Shown here in pieces: positions 50,206 to 59,461 of a DNA stretch of 64,000 nt (positions within the stretch are counted from its first letter, which is position 1; each line of letters begins with the position of its first letter). A program made the position numbers and the translations under genes. The notes beneath the pieces are model-generated. The model worked only from the letters and a program-made list of their open reading frames with translations, was not told where the DNA came from and did not search any database. Source of the DNA: JAFDCJ01 sp964527835 (GTDB lineage Bacteria > Desulfobacterota > Desulfobacteria > Desulfobacterales > JAFDCJ01); NCBI GenBank assembly GCA_964527835.1, contig CAZGNV010000010.1:1-64000 (forward strand), given 5' to 3'.

Positions 50206-51141
50206 ATGAAAAAAATCACAGTGGCCCTTCTTGCCGGTGGTATCTCATCAGAAAGAGAAGTTTCGCTCAACAGCGGGCAGCAGGTTTTTGAGGCGCTCGA
50301 TAAGCGCAAATACGATGTGCGCCGCTATGATCCCAAAACGGACCTGGCCCGCCTGGTGGCAGATGCCGGCGATATTGATGTCGCCCTGATTATCCTGCAC
50401 GGGCTCTATGGCGAGGACGGGACGGTGCAGGGCCTGCTGGAGCTGCTCGACATTCCCTACCAGGGATCTGGGGTGCTGGGAAGTGCGCTGGCCATGAACA
50501 AGGATGCCACCAAGCAGCTGTATGAAAAATCCGGTCTGACCGTGCCGCCCTATGTGATTATCAGGCGCGATGATACCGCCGACATTGCCGGTTGTGTGGA
50601 GACTCTCGGCCTTCCCTTGGTGGTCAAACCCGTTGAAGGCGGGTCCAGCGTGGGAATGTCCATCGTGCGCTCGGCAGCCGATCTGCAGGCCGCCCTGGAT
50701 AAAGCTGCCGCCCACGACGATGCCGTGCTGGTCGAGGCTTTCATCGAGGGCACGGAGCTTACCGTCGGGGTCATCGGCAACCGCCGGCTGGAGGCTCTGC
50801 CGGTCATCGAGATCATACCGGACGCGGATCATGAATTTTTTGATTACGAGGCCAAGTACACCGCCGGCATCACCCAGGAAATATGTCCGGCGCGCATTGA
50901 CGACGACCTGACACAAAAAGCCCAGGCCTGTGCCAAAACCGCCCACCGGGCCTTGTTTTGCAAGGGTTACAGCCGCACGGACATGATCATGAAGGACGAT
51001 CAGTTTTATATCCTGGAAACCAACACTATTCCCGGGATGACCGCCACCAGCCTGCTGCCGCAGGCGGCTCTAAAGGCCGGCTACGACTTCAGCCAGCTGC
51101 TCGACAAGCTGATCGAGCTGGGCCTGGAAGAGAGAAAATAA
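50206..51141 (+). CDS. ddl: D-alanine-D-alanine ligase
   Basis: 311 residues, ATG 50206 behind AGGAG. The ATP-grasp enzyme shows LLAGGISSEREVSLNSG, LHGLYGEDGTVQGLLELLDI, YQGSGVLGSALAMNK, KPVEGGSSVGMSIV and ILETNTIPGMTATSLLP, the standard Ddl set. It makes the dipeptide for peptidoglycan. It follows the DUF1992 gene by two bases. Confidence 0.93.
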   Translation: MKKITVALLAGGISSEREVSLNSGQQVFEALDKRKYDVRRYDPKTDLARLVADAGDIDVALIILHGLYGEDGTVQGLLELLDIPYQGSGVLGSALAMNKDATKQLYEKSGLTVPPYVIIRRDDTADIAGCVETLGLPLVVKPVEGGSSVGMSIVRSAADLQAALDKAAAHDDAVLVEAFIEGTELTVGVIGNRRLEALPVIEIIPDADHEFFDYEAKYTAGITQEICPARIDDDLTQKAQACAKTAHRALFCKGYSRTDMIMKDDQFYILETNTIPGMTATSLLPQAALKAGYDFSQLLDKLIELGLEERK

Positions 51142-51157
51142 GTAAAACGATAGAATT

Positions 51158-51197
51158 CCTAAACTTTAGGCATTTTAGTGCACTTTAAGCACTTCTA
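51158..51197. repeat. ACTTTAGGC-type repeat, copy 2
   Basis: AAACTTTAGGCATTTTAGTG then CACTTTAAGCACTTC, between ddl and the ATP-grasp gene. Confidence 0.65.
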
Positions 51198-51223
51198 CTA
51201 GTGAGCGAAGCGAACCTAAATTC

Positions 51224-51997
51224 ATGATCATCCGCAGCAACCGCGAACTGCGTTCCCGGTACAACGAGCTAGGCGCTGGAGACTGTTACATCGGAACCGT
51301 TTCCGCCAGGCACCTGAAACCGATCATGCTGATCGATCTTGCCAGCCGGGGGGTGGACTGTTATCCTTCCGCCCTTTGCCAGGTGCTCAACAGTTCAAAA
51401 GTCGCCCAGGCTTTTATTTTCCAGCAATGGATGGTGCCCCACACCACCGCGATCTGCCGCCGGGCGGATTTAATCACCGCCATCTCCCGTTTTGCCGCCC
51501 ACGGTATTGAAGGTGTGGTCAGCAAACAGGACCACATGCACTGCGGGCACGGGATCCGGCGCTGGCAGAGCATGGAGCACCTGTACAACTGCCTGGGATT
51601 CGATGCCGCTGCGTATCCTTTTGTCCTTCAACCCTTCCTGGGCAGCTTTACGGATATGCGGGTGATCATGGTCGGCGATTATGTGGAGGCCTATATCCGG
51701 GAAAACCCGGGCAACTTCCGCAGCAACCTGGCCGCCGGGGGCAAATGCAGTCCCTGTGAATTGGATGAAGACCACCACCGGCTTTGCCGGGCGGTCATGC
51801 AACGGGGCCGATTCCCCTATGCCCACCTGGATTTGATGATCGGCAGTGACGGGCGGACCTATCTGTGCGAAGTCGCGCTTAACGGCGGCATCCACGGCGC
51901 GCGCATCAGCCGGAAGGAACTGGATCGGAAAAAGAAGGAATTGCTATCACATTTAGCTGAAAAAGGAGGATGCCTTGACAACAACGACGACGGATAA
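51224..51997 (+). CDS. RimK-like ATP-grasp protein
   Basis: 257 residues with ATP-grasp-type motifs: GIEGVVSKQDHMHCGHGI, PFVLQPFLGSFTDMRVIMVG, FRSNLAAGGK and AHLDLMIGSDGRTYLCEV. These resemble RimK-type ligases, which join an amino acid or other acid to a protein or small molecule. The substrate is unknown. It overlaps purE by 23 bases in another frame, so the two are translated together, and lies downstream of ddl. Confidence 0.65.
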   Translation: MIIRSNRELRSRYNELGAGDCYIGTVSARHLKPIMLIDLASRGVDCYPSALCQVLNSSKVAQAFIFQQWMVPHTTAICRRADLITAISRFAAHGIEGVVSKQDHMHCGHGIRRWQSMEHLYNCLGFDAAAYPFVLQPFLGSFTDMRVIMVGDYVEAYIRENPGNFRSNLAAGGKCSPCELDEDHHRLCRAVMQRGRFPYAHLDLMIGSDGRTYLCEVALNGGIHGARISRKELDRKKKELLSHLAEKGGCLDNNDDG

Positions 51998-52493
51998 CAA
52001 ACCGGCGCAGGTGGGGATCGTGATGGGCAGCGATTCCGATCTGCCTGTCATGCAGGAGGCCGCCGCGATTTTAAAAAAGTTTGGCGTGCCCTGTTTGGTG
52101 ACGGTTGCCTCGGCCCATCGCAGCCCGGCGCGGGCCGCTGATTTTGCCTCCGGGGCCGCTGCCCGGGGGATGCAGGTGATCATTGCCGGTGCGGGACATG
52201 CCGCCCACCTGGCCGGTATCCTGGCGGCTCACACCTGTTTGCCGGTCATCGGCGTTCCCATTGATTCGTCCTGCCTGCAGGGGCTGGACGCGTTGCTGGC
52301 GACCGTCCAGATGCCCCCCGGCATCCCGGTGGCGACCATGGCCGTCGGCAAATCCGGGGCTCGCAACGCCGGCATCCTGGCAGCCCAGATCCTGGCGCTG
52401 GCCGATGACGAACTGGCCCGCCGGCTTGAAGACTTCAAGCTGGAGATGGCGCGCCAGGTGGAGCAGAAGGCCAAAAAGGTTGAAAGTGTATAA
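51975..52493 (+). CDS. purE: N5-carboxyaminoimidazole ribonucleotide mutase
   Basis: 172 residues from a TTG start behind AAAGGAGG (51961-51968). Class I PurE motifs GIVMGSDSDLPVM, SAHRSP and AGAGHAAHLAGI are intact. It rearranges N5-CAIR to CAIR in purine synthesis. Class I PurE normally acts with PurK, an ATP-grasp enzyme; PurK is not adjacent, although the ATP-grasp gene just upstream stands where it might be expected. That protein does not look like PurK. Confidence 0.92.
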   Translation: MTTTTTDNKPAQVGIVMGSDSDLPVMQEAAAILKKFGVPCLVTVASAHRSPARAADFASGAAARGMQVIIAGAGHAAHLAGILAAHTCLPVIGVPIDSSCLQGLDALLATVQMPPGIPVATMAVGKSGARNAGILAAQILALADDELARRLEDFKLEMARQVEQKAKKVESV

Positions 52494-53112
52494 GGTAACC
52501 CCGCAGCGGCCCGAAGTTGAAATAATTCAGGCCGCAGCGGCCGTAATAAGAAAAGGCGGGGTGGTTGCCTTTCCCACCACGGGCCTGTATGGACTGGGAA
52601 CCGACGCCTTGAACGCAGCCGCCGTGGAGCGCCTTTTTGACCTCAAGCAGCGGCAGCGGAGCAAACCGATCCTGGTCTTGATCGACAGCCCGGTGCAGCT
52701 GCAGGGGCTGGCAGCCCGCATACCGGATGCAGCCGTACGGATCATGGATCAATTCTGGCCAGGAGGAGTGACCATCGTCTTTGAAGCCGCCGCGGGGGTT
52801 GCCGAGCCTTTAACCGCCGGCACCGGCAAAATCGGCATCCGGCAGGCCGGCCACCCGGTTGCCGCCGCCCTGCTCAGCGCGGTCAACGGTCCGATTACGG
52901 GCACCAGCGCCAATTTTTCCGGCGCCCCGGGATGCCGCCGCATCGAGGACCTGGACCCGGAGCTGATCCGCCGACTGGATCTTATTATCGATGGCGGCCC
53001 GCTTAAAGGCGGCCGCGGCTCCACCGTGGTGGATGTCACCGGCCGGCGCCTCCGCATTTTAAGGGAAGGTGCGGTCAGCGAAGGGGAAATCCTGACCCTC
53101 TTCGACGGATGA
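52486..53112 (+). CDS. L-threonylcarbamoyladenylate synthase (Sua5/YciO/YrdC)
   Basis: 208 residues from GTG 52486, overlapping the purE stop; TTG 52480 is an alternative. It carries GGVVAFPTTGLYGLGTDALN, KQRQRSKPILVLI, WPGGVTIVFEA, TGTSANFSG and GSTVVDVTG, the YrdC fold signature. It makes threonylcarbamoyl-AMP, the first step of t6A37 in tRNA. A YciO-like role cannot be excluded. Co-translated with purE. Confidence 0.85.
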   Translation: MYKVTPQRPEVEIIQAAAAVIRKGGVVAFPTTGLYGLGTDALNAAAVERLFDLKQRQRSKPILVLIDSPVQLQGLAARIPDAAVRIMDQFWPGGVTIVFEAAAGVAEPLTAGTGKIGIRQAGHPVAAALLSAVNGPITGTSANFSGAPGCRRIEDLDPELIRRLDLIIDGGPLKGGRGSTVVDVTGRRLRILREGAVSEGEILTLFDG

Positions 53113-53159
53113 ACACTGAAAAGGATGAACAGCATTCGATTTTCAGCGTGCATCTTTTA

Positions 53160-53188
53160 TTGACAATTTATTAAATTCTACATATAAA
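53160..53188 (+). promoter_or_regulatory. Sigma70 promoter of tRNA-Leu
   Basis: TTGACA (53160-53165), 17-base spacer, TATAAA (53183-53188), ten bases before the tRNA. Confidence 0.75.
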
Positions 53189-53197
53189 AGCACGCAT

Positions 53198-53285
53198 GCC
53201 GGAGTGGTGAAATTGGTAGACGCGCTGGACTCAAAATCCAGTGGGCCTTGCGCCCGTGAGAGTTCGATTCTCTCCTCCGGCACCA
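53198..53285 (+). tRNA. tRNA-Leu (CAA)
   Basis: 88 bases with the long variable arm of tRNA-Leu. Acceptor GCCGGAG/CTCCGGC, anticodon stem CTGGA/TCCAG with loop CTCAAAA (anticodon CAA, reads UUG), T-loop TTCGATT and encoded CCA. The HicBA pair follows at once. Confidence 0.93.
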
Positions 53286-53438
53286 GCAAGCAAAAAGGCT
53301 GGGCGGCGGGGTATTCAGAAAGCTTAAAGGCCTTCTAAAAAGATATTAAGCCTCCCAACTTTCTATCCTCATAGCTTCAGATTTGCGCATGGAAAGTTCA
53401 ATTATAATCTTTATCATGGTTAAGTGCTGGGGGAAATA

Positions 53439-53681
53439 ATGCTAACTGCATATATAAATGCTGCAATGCGTAGCGCTCATTATGAGTTGCTAGAAGATGG
53501 TGAGGGCTATATTGGTAAAATACCAGAACTTCAGGGTGTCTGGGCAAATGCCGATACACTCGAAGCCTGTCGTGACGAATTGCGTGAGGTATTGGAAGAA
53601 TGGATTATACTGGGCCTTAAGATGAATCACCATATCCCTGTTATTGATGGCATTGAACTGAACTTTGAAAAAGTGGCCTGA
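53439..53681 (+). CDS. hicB: HicB-type antitoxin
   Basis: 80 residues from ATG 53439 with YELLEDGEGYIGKIPELQGV and WANADTLEACRDELREVLEE, the partial RNase-H-like HicB domain. It binds HicA. No C-terminal DNA-binding domain is present, so repression must rely on another factor or on the complex. Stop overlaps the toxin start (TGATG). Confidence 0.85.
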   Translation: MLTAYINAAMRSAHYELLEDGEGYIGKIPELQGVWANADTLEACRDELREVLEEWIILGLKMNHHIPVIDGIELNFEKVA

Positions 53682-53899
53682 TGCCGGCATTTAAGCCAAT
53701 CAAACAAAAAGAGTTGATCCGTTTGTTCAGGAAGCTGGATTTTAGCGGCCCCTATGCGGGGGGTAAACACCAGTTTATGGTTAAAGGTGATTTGCGAATA
53801 AGGATTCCCAATCCACATAAAAAAGACATTGGCAAAAATTTGTTGAAACTAATATTGAAGGAGGCTGGCATCGCGATAGAAACCTGGGAAAAACTTTAA
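53681..53899 (+). CDS. hicA: HicA-type toxin
   Basis: 72 residues with KQKELIRLFRKLDFSGPYAG and the catalytic-histidine region GGKHQFMVKGDLRIRIPNP of the HicA dsRBD-like mRNA interferase. The gene order antitoxin-toxin is reversed from the commonest form. It sits beside a tRNA gene, a usual site for insertion of such pairs. Confidence 0.85.
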   Translation: MPAFKPIKQKELIRLFRKLDFSGPYAGGKHQFMVKGDLRIRIPNPHKKDIGKNLLKLILKEAGIAIETWEKL

Positions 53900-54406
53900 T
53901 GAGGCGTTTTTTTTATCCTTTATCTCAGAACAGATGAGCAATTTTGTTTCCTGCCTCTTATTTTCTCATCTTCATATTCTTTTTTGAAATTTCGCCTTCC
54001 GAAGTCTATACCCCTTTACCTTGTACCCTGCGCACAGCACTTCCAGTCTCCCGGCTCCATTCCTAAATATTTAATATTTAAGATGTGACCCTATTCTTCT
54101 GCTCATCTTCTTTATGTGTAATTTACCTCTCAATTTTATAACTTAGATTATTTAATTCTTAGGAAAAAAGCATTTTCAGTAGCCTGCTAAGGTATCCTGT
54201 CTACGTTCCCACAAAATTTTTTCAGTGATAACTATCTGTTATAAATTATAATTGTCACTTGATACTAAAAAAAAGTCTATGTGTTCACAAAATGTCATAG
54301 AATTTGCAATATGCATATGCAAAAAAACGAAAGGAGGTGGAATTGCGTATCGCTCGTGGAGGTGAAGTATTTTAAGGAACCATGGAAAAATAAGGAGGAT
54401 TTTACG
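53900..54406. other. Intergenic region with one repeat remnant
   Basis: AT-rich. A short heptad-family piece (TTTACCTTGTACCCTGCGCA, 54012-54031) lies in it. GAAAGGAGGTGG at 54329-54340 precedes TTG 54343 and ten codons, a possible leader before the PEP-CTERM gene. No other gene seen. Confidence 0.5.
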
Positions 54407-55171
54407 ATGACAAGGAGGTTGAGATTTCTAATGTTATTGGTGCTTGCTTTGAGTTTCATTTGGATTTCCCCGGCATCCGCCTTGTTTACAAACGGGGGGT
54501 TCGAAACAGGCGATTTTACCGGGTGGAACTTGGAGTTCGGCAAGCGTAATGCCAATGTGTCGACCATTACATGGGGACAACCGGATCACGGACTTTATGA
54601 TGTTATTGATAGTGCCGCTACCATGGTTGGTCAGACCTTGGATGTTGATCCCTATTATGACAATTACATGGCTCGCATCAATGATATAAAGGGGAGATAC
54701 CATGCCACCAAACTGTGGCAACAAGACACCATTGCTGCGGAGGACCAGGGTGATACGATCTATGTGACCTGGGGTGCCATGTTGATCGAGCCTTCAAATG
54801 CTCATCCGGATTACGCCCAACCTTATTTTGGTATCAATGTGTACCAAAACGGCTCGCTGCTGGATAGTTTTTTTGCAGACGCTCTGGATACTACTGGATG
54901 GACAAACGCAGGGTCCTATGGGGGGACTCTTTGGTACAATACCGATACTTGGAGCTATGACCTCTCCGGTTTCAATGTCGGCGACAGTATCAAAATAGAG
55001 ATGTTTGTTTCAGATTGTGCCTGGGGTGGGCATGGAGGCTATGCATTCTTGGATGGTATAGGGAAAGTGCCTCCTCCCCCGGTGCCGGAGCCTGCAACAA
55101 TACTGCTTTTAAGCGCTGGTCTGGCAGGTATTGTAGCATTCAGGAGAAAAAAGAGGGAGACCCTTGATTAA
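54407..55171 (+). CDS. PEP-CTERM sorting-domain surface protein
   Basis: 254 residues, ATG 54407 behind AAGGAGG. Signal peptide (about residues 5-25, ending SPASA), a beta-rich body with NGGFETGDFTGWN and aromatic/aspartate-rich strands, and a C-terminal VPEPATILLLSAGLAGIVAF with a basic RRKK end. PEP-CTERM proteins are cleaved by exosortase and moved to the outer surface with exopolysaccharide. No exosortase is in the window. Ligand unknown. Confidence 0.9.
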   Translation: MTRRLRFLMLLVLALSFIWISPASALFTNGGFETGDFTGWNLEFGKRNANVSTITWGQPDHGLYDVIDSAATMVGQTLDVDPYYDNYMARINDIKGRYHATKLWQQDTIAAEDQGDTIYVTWGAMLIEPSNAHPDYAQPYFGINVYQNGSLLDSFFADALDTTGWTNAGSYGGTLWYNTDTWSYDLSGFNVGDSIKIEMFVSDCAWGGHGGYAFLDGIGKVPPPPVPEPATILLLSAGLAGIVAFRRKKRETLD

Positions 55172-55516
55172 CTGAAAAGTATAGATGAGCAAAAGATCCT
55201 CCGGGGCCTCTTCATAATTAAGGTAAGGGGAGCGGAGACTGAGTGGAGATGAAAAGGCTGTTCCGGACGGGGTCGTGTGAGGATCTTCGCTCAAAAAGCA
55301 GGTGCTTTACATCTATCATTATCCTGGATGTCCCAACGCTATCTTTTTTCCGAAAAACGCTGCTGCATTTCTTCTCGAAAAGACGCTGTTGATTCTCAAC
55401 AGCGTCTTCCATCCTGGCTTTAGCAAAATCCGAGCCCTTTCACCCCGGCCCTGATTCCGACACAACATAAGGTTTCCGTTTCGTTTCCATTTGCTGCCCG
55501 AACTGCTTCCCGCCGG
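55172..55516. other. Intergenic region with strong hairpin
   Basis: No gene seen. AAGACGCTGTTGA (55380-55392), loop TTC and TCAACAGCGTCTT (55396-55408) form a perfect 13-bp hairpin between two convergent genes. No U-run follows on either strand, so termination would need another factor. Confidence 0.55.
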
Positions 55517-57361
55517 TTACAGTCGTCTGTCGATTTCTTTCAGGTTGCGCCGGGCCTTTTTGTAATCGGGGCTGAGTTGCAGCGCCTTTAAGAAAAGCCG
55601 GCGGGCTTCATCGTAGCGGCCCTGCTGCAACCGGATCTCGCCAAGATTGTTGTATGTTGCCGGCCGGTGGGGATCTTCTTTCAGGGCCAGGGAATAATGC
55701 CGGGCGGCGGCGTCCAGTTCTCCCACTGATTTCAGGGCGGTGCCCAGGTTGTTGTGCACGTCGGCATCGGCCGGGTTGATTTTCAGCGCGGCGTTGAAAT
55801 GGTCAATGGCCTTGCGGGGCCGGTGCAGGAGCATCAGCGTTACTCCCATGTTGTTGTGGGTTTTGAGGCTGCGAGGCTCCAAGCGCAGGGCCGTGGCAAA
55901 CTCGGAAACCGCCGCTTCCAGCTTGCCCTGCCGGGCCAGGGCGTATCCCAGGTTGTAGTGGGCATCTGCGTAGTCGGGTTTGACCTTCAACGCCTGCCGG
56001 TAATGGGCGATGGCCTCGTCGAGGCGGTCGCGTCGGGCCAGGGCCGCCCCCAGGTTGTTGTGGGGCCGGGCCTTGGCCGGAGATTTTTCCACACAGTCCC
56101 GGTAAAGGGCAACCTCGTCGCTCCAGACCCGGTTTCTTTCAAGGGTCCACAGGCTCAGCCCCGCGGCGACCGCGCACAGCAATAGCGGTGCCAGCCACGC
56201 GGGTTTTCCATATTCAAACAGCAGGTAGACGCCCGCAAAGATGACAAACATGGACGGCAGGTAATTGCGATGCTCGAAAACCAACTCCAGCGGGATGATC
56301 GATGATTCGATCACCAGATTGCCGAAAAACCAGAGGATGGCAAACGAGACCAGCCGGCTGCGCCGGGCGGTCACAACGGCCGCTGCGAGCAGGCCGATGA
56401 TCGCTGCCAGCGCCAGCGCGGTGGTCACCGGATCGACCAGCGAATGGGACAGGCTGAAATCATGCTCCAGGTTCAAACGCGACGGGTGCGGCCACAGCAG
56501 CAGGCTGATATAGAAGATCACCACCCGAAACTCGGTCAGCACCCGCTGAACCAGGGTGAAATCCCGGTGGTTGTAACCTGCCAGAATCCGGTCGATGGGG
56601 TCATAGTTCAGGTAGAGCAGGGCAATGAGGCCCAGCAGCAGCAACAGACCGGCCAGCAGGGGCACACGGCGGCGAACCCACTGAGGATTCAGATTTTGGA
56701 AAAAATACCATTCATACAAAATAATAAATAGCGGCAGAGTGGCGGCCACCTGTTTGGTCCCCAGGGCCAGCAGGCCGGCGGCGATACAGCCGCCAAACAG
56801 CGGCCATTTTTTGCGGGTGCCGGCGGCCAGGCGAAATTTTACGTACAGCAGCATCGACAGCACGTAAAACATAGCGGCCATGCTGTTCATCCGCTGGACC
56901 AGGTAGGTTACCGACTGGGTCTGCAGCGGGTGGACCAGCCAGATCAGGGCGGTAAAAAGCGCGATCCAGCCGACTTGCTGCCGGTGATCACCCATGGCAG
57001 GGGTGCGCAGGGTGGCCCGGGCCAGGCCGTAAAGCAGCATGCCGGTCACCAGGTGAATCAGGATGTTGACCAGGTGGTATCCGACCCGGTTGGTGCCGTT
57101 GAAATAATAATTCAGCGCAAAGCTGATGTTGGCCACCGGACGGTGGTTTTCCGGGCTGTGAAACCCGGCCCAGACCAGGTTGTGCAGGTTGATCGATGGG
57201 ATGCGGATATGGGGGTTGTCCCGGATGTTGACCAGGTCGTCAAAAATAAAGGGGGTTGTCAGGGTGTCGGCATAAATGACGATCACCACCACCGCTGCCA
57301 GGGCCAGCAGCAGGGTTTCGTATTTCAAGGCACCGGTGGATGCCGAGCGGTTTTTATTCAC
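55517..57361 (-). CDS. TMTC-like membrane protein with TPR repeats
   Basis: 614 residues. About ten hydrophobic segments in residues 15-415 with a conserved acidic pair early (TPFIFDDLVNIRDNPHI), then five or six TPR repeats (about residues 430-610, for example AIAHYRQALKVKPDYADAHY). This resembles the TMTC family and related PMT/GT-C proteins, which transfer mannose to proteins. A glycosyltransferase function is plausible since DD is the catalytic motif in GT-C enzymes. It is not in an operon. Confidence 0.75.
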   Translation of the reverse strand: MNKNRSASTGALKYETLLLALAAVVVIVIYADTLTTPFIFDDLVNIRDNPHIRIPSINLHNLVWAGFHSPENHRPVANISFALNYYFNGTNRVGYHLVNILIHLVTGMLLYGLARATLRTPAMGDHRQQVGWIALFTALIWLVHPLQTQSVTYLVQRMNSMAAMFYVLSMLLYVKFRLAAGTRKKWPLFGGCIAAGLLALGTKQVAATLPLFIILYEWYFFQNLNPQWVRRRVPLLAGLLLLLGLIALLYLNYDPIDRILAGYNHRDFTLVQRVLTEFRVVIFYISLLLWPHPSRLNLEHDFSLSHSLVDPVTTALALAAIIGLLAAAVVTARRSRLVSFAILWFFGNLVIESSIIPLELVFEHRNYLPSMFVIFAGVYLLFEYGKPAWLAPLLLCAVAAGLSLWTLERNRVWSDEVALYRDCVEKSPAKARPHNNLGAALARRDRLDEAIAHYRQALKVKPDYADAHYNLGYALARQGKLEAAVSEFATALRLEPRSLKTHNNMGVTLMLLHRPRKAIDHFNAALKINPADADVHNNLGTALKSVGELDAAARHYSLALKEDPHRPATYNNLGEIRLQQGRYDEARRLFLKALQLSPDYKKARRNLKEIDRRL

Positions 57362-57585
57362 GGGTATCCTGGAGGGAATTTTTATTTGTAGTTCTTCTTT
57401 TGAAACAACCCATAATTGACGATAACTAATTGGTGGATGATCAAAGTATATTTAATGATACCGGAAATTTGGGCAAAAAGCAATCACAATGCGGATTGGC
57501 CCCGGCGACCACCGGAAGTCTGGAAGGCCCGCGCACGGTTTTAATCCCGGGCATGGGCTTTGGACGCCGGATCGGTGTTTTTGAA

Positions 57586-57614
57586 TTGACATCTGCTCGA
57601 ATTTTTAATATTAT
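57586..57614 (+). promoter_or_regulatory. Sigma70 promoter of hybrid kinase gene
   Basis: TTGACA (57586-57591), 17-base spacer, TATTAT (57609-57614), about 27 bases before ATG 57641. One of the best consensus promoters in the window. Confidence 0.8.
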
Positions 57615-57640
57615 TTAAAGGTTACACAAGGTAAGCTCCC

Positions 57641-59461
57641 ATGCAGAAAAAACGCAAGCGCGAAGTCAACATGATGGATTCGATGGTGGTCACCGGCCTT
57701 GGGCTGGCCGGTTTCTACTGGGTCTGTGAATCGTTCATGTATTTTTTCCTCGATCCGGAAGCCAATTTCTTCCAGCACATGCTCGGACCGGACATTTTTC
57801 AAACCTGGACCCGCCTGCTGGTGCTGTGCCTTTTTGTCATCTTCGGATCCCATGTCCAGTACACCTTCAACAAGCGTCGGGAAGCCGATGACGCCTTGCG
57901 GCAAAGTGAGGAAAAGTACCGCACCATCCTTGAAAGCATTGAAGAAGGCTATTTTGAAACCGACCTGGAAGGCAACCTCACCTTTTTCAGCGAGCCTTTC
58001 TGCCGCATGTTGGGCTACTCCCGCGACGAACTCAAGGGCAGCAGCATCAACGCATACACCACCGCGGAAACTGCCGCCCGGATGGCGGAAATAACCGGGC
58101 GGGTCAAAAGCAGCGGGGTGCCGGAAAACGTCCCCGATTATGATGTGGTCCACAAAGACGGCCGCCAGGTCGCCCTGGAGCTGTCGCTTTCCCTGCTCAA
58201 GGACGCCGGGGATCAACCTCTGGGGTTCCGGGGTGTGGTGCGCGACGTTTCGCAGCGCAAAAGGGCCGAGGAAGAAAAACGCAAGCTGGAAACCCAGCTT
58301 CAGCAGGCCCAGAAGATGGAGTCCATCGGCACCCTGGCCGGCGGCATTGCCCATGATTTCAACAATATTCTCATGGGCATCCAGGGCAATGCCTCGCTGA
58401 TGCTGCTCAAAATCGATCCCAGTCATCCGAACTATGAAAAAATCAAAAACATCGAAAAATATGTTCAAAACGGCACGGAACTGACCAAGCAGCTGCTGGG
58501 GTTCGCCCGGCGGGGAAAATACATGGTCAAGGCCACCGATCTCAACGAGATCATCGAAAAATCCTCCCAGCTGTTTGCCCGCACCAAGAAAGAAATCCAG
58601 GTTCGCACCGAGCTTATTGAAGATCTTTGGGCGGCGGAGGTGGACCGGGGCCAGATCGAGCAGGTGCTGCTCAACCTGTATGTCAATGCCTGGCAGGCCA
58701 TGCCCGGAGGCGGTGAGCTTTTTATCCAAACCGAAAATGCCCGCCTGGATCGCAGCAGCACCAAGCCGTATCGGATCGAGCCCGGACAATATGTCAAGAT
58801 CTCGGTTTCCGACACCGGCGTGGGCATCGACCGCGAAACCCAGCAGCGGATCTTCGAACCCTTTTTCACCACCAAGGAAATGGGCCGCGGCACCGGTCTG
58901 GGACTGGCCTCCGTATATGGCATCATCAAGAGCCACGGCGGCTACATCAATGTTTACAGCGAAAAAGAGCAGGGCACCACGTTTACGATCTACCTTCCGG
59001 CATCGCGCATGGATGCGGATGCGGTCCACGAGGTGGAGGACACCGCCGACATCGTCAAGGGCAGCGGCACCATCCTGCTGGTCGACGATGAAAAGATGAT
59101 TGTCGAAGTCGGTCGCGAGCTGCTGGAAGAACTGGGTTATGCGGTCCTGACGGCCGGCAGCGGCCAGGAGGCCGTTGAGGTTTTTCAGGCCCGGCAGGCA
59201 CAGATCGACCTGGTGATCATGGACATGATCATGCCCGGCATGGGCGGCGGAGAAACCTTCGAATGCCTGAAGGAAATTGACCCCCAGGTGCGGGTGCTGC
59301 TTTCCAGCGGGTACAGTCTCAACGGCCAGGCCTCAGAGATTTTGCAGCGCGGCTGTGAGGGTTTTATCCAGAAGCCGTTCAACATGCACCAGCTGGCTGA
59401 AAAAGTCCAGAAAAGCATGGAAAAGAAAGGTACAGGGTCCAAGGTGCAGGGTCCAAGGTAA
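57641..59461 (+). CDS. PAS hybrid histidine kinase with receiver
   Basis: 606 residues: two N-terminal hydrophobic segments (about residues 10-30, 50-68), one PAS domain (about residues 85-205, with ILESIEEGYFETDLEGNL), a HisKA domain with GGIAHDFNNIL (H is the phosphorylated residue), an HATPase (LNLYVNAWQAMPGGGE, SDTGVGIDRE, GTGLGLASVYGI), and a C-terminal receiver (LLVDDEKMIV, VIMDMIMPGMGG, IQKPFN). The last ten residues GTGSKVQGPR come from the heptad repeat element, which supplies the stop. It senses an unknown signal. Confidence 0.9.
   Translation: MQKKRKREVNMMDSMVVTGLGLAGFYWVCESFMYFFLDPEANFFQHMLGPDIFQTWTRLLVLCLFVIFGSHVQYTFNKRREADDALRQSEEKYRTILESIEEGYFETDLEGNLTFFSEPFCRMLGYSRDELKGSSINAYTTAETAARMAEITGRVKSSGVPENVPDYDVVHKDGRQVALELSLSLLKDAGDQPLGFRGVVRDVSQRKRAEEEKRKLETQLQQAQKMESIGTLAGGIAHDFNNILMGIQGNASLMLLKIDPSHPNYEKIKNIEKYVQNGTELTKQLLGFARRGKYMVKATDLNEIIEKSSQLFARTKKEIQVRTELIEDLWAAEVDRGQIEQVLLNLYVNAWQAMPGGGELFIQTENARLDRSSTKPYRIEPGQYVKISVSDTGVGIDRETQQRIFEPFFTTKEMGRGTGLGLASVYGIIKSHGGYINVYSEKEQGTTFTIYLPASRMDADAVHEVEDTADIVKGSGTILLVDDEKMIVEVGRELLEELGYAVLTAGSGQEAVEVFQARQAQIDLVIMDMIMPGMGGGETFECLKEIDPQVRVLLSSGYSLNGQASEILQRGCEGFIQKPFNMHQLAEKVQKSMEKKGTGSKVQGPR

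Noticed and set aside
55380..55408. Perfect 13-bp hairpin as intrinsic terminator
   Set aside because: No U-run on either strand, so it is reported only as a hairpin.
57611..59029. Long reverse-strand frame opposite the hybrid kinase
   Set aside because: The kinase motifs are complete on the plus strand; the reverse frame is a shadow.
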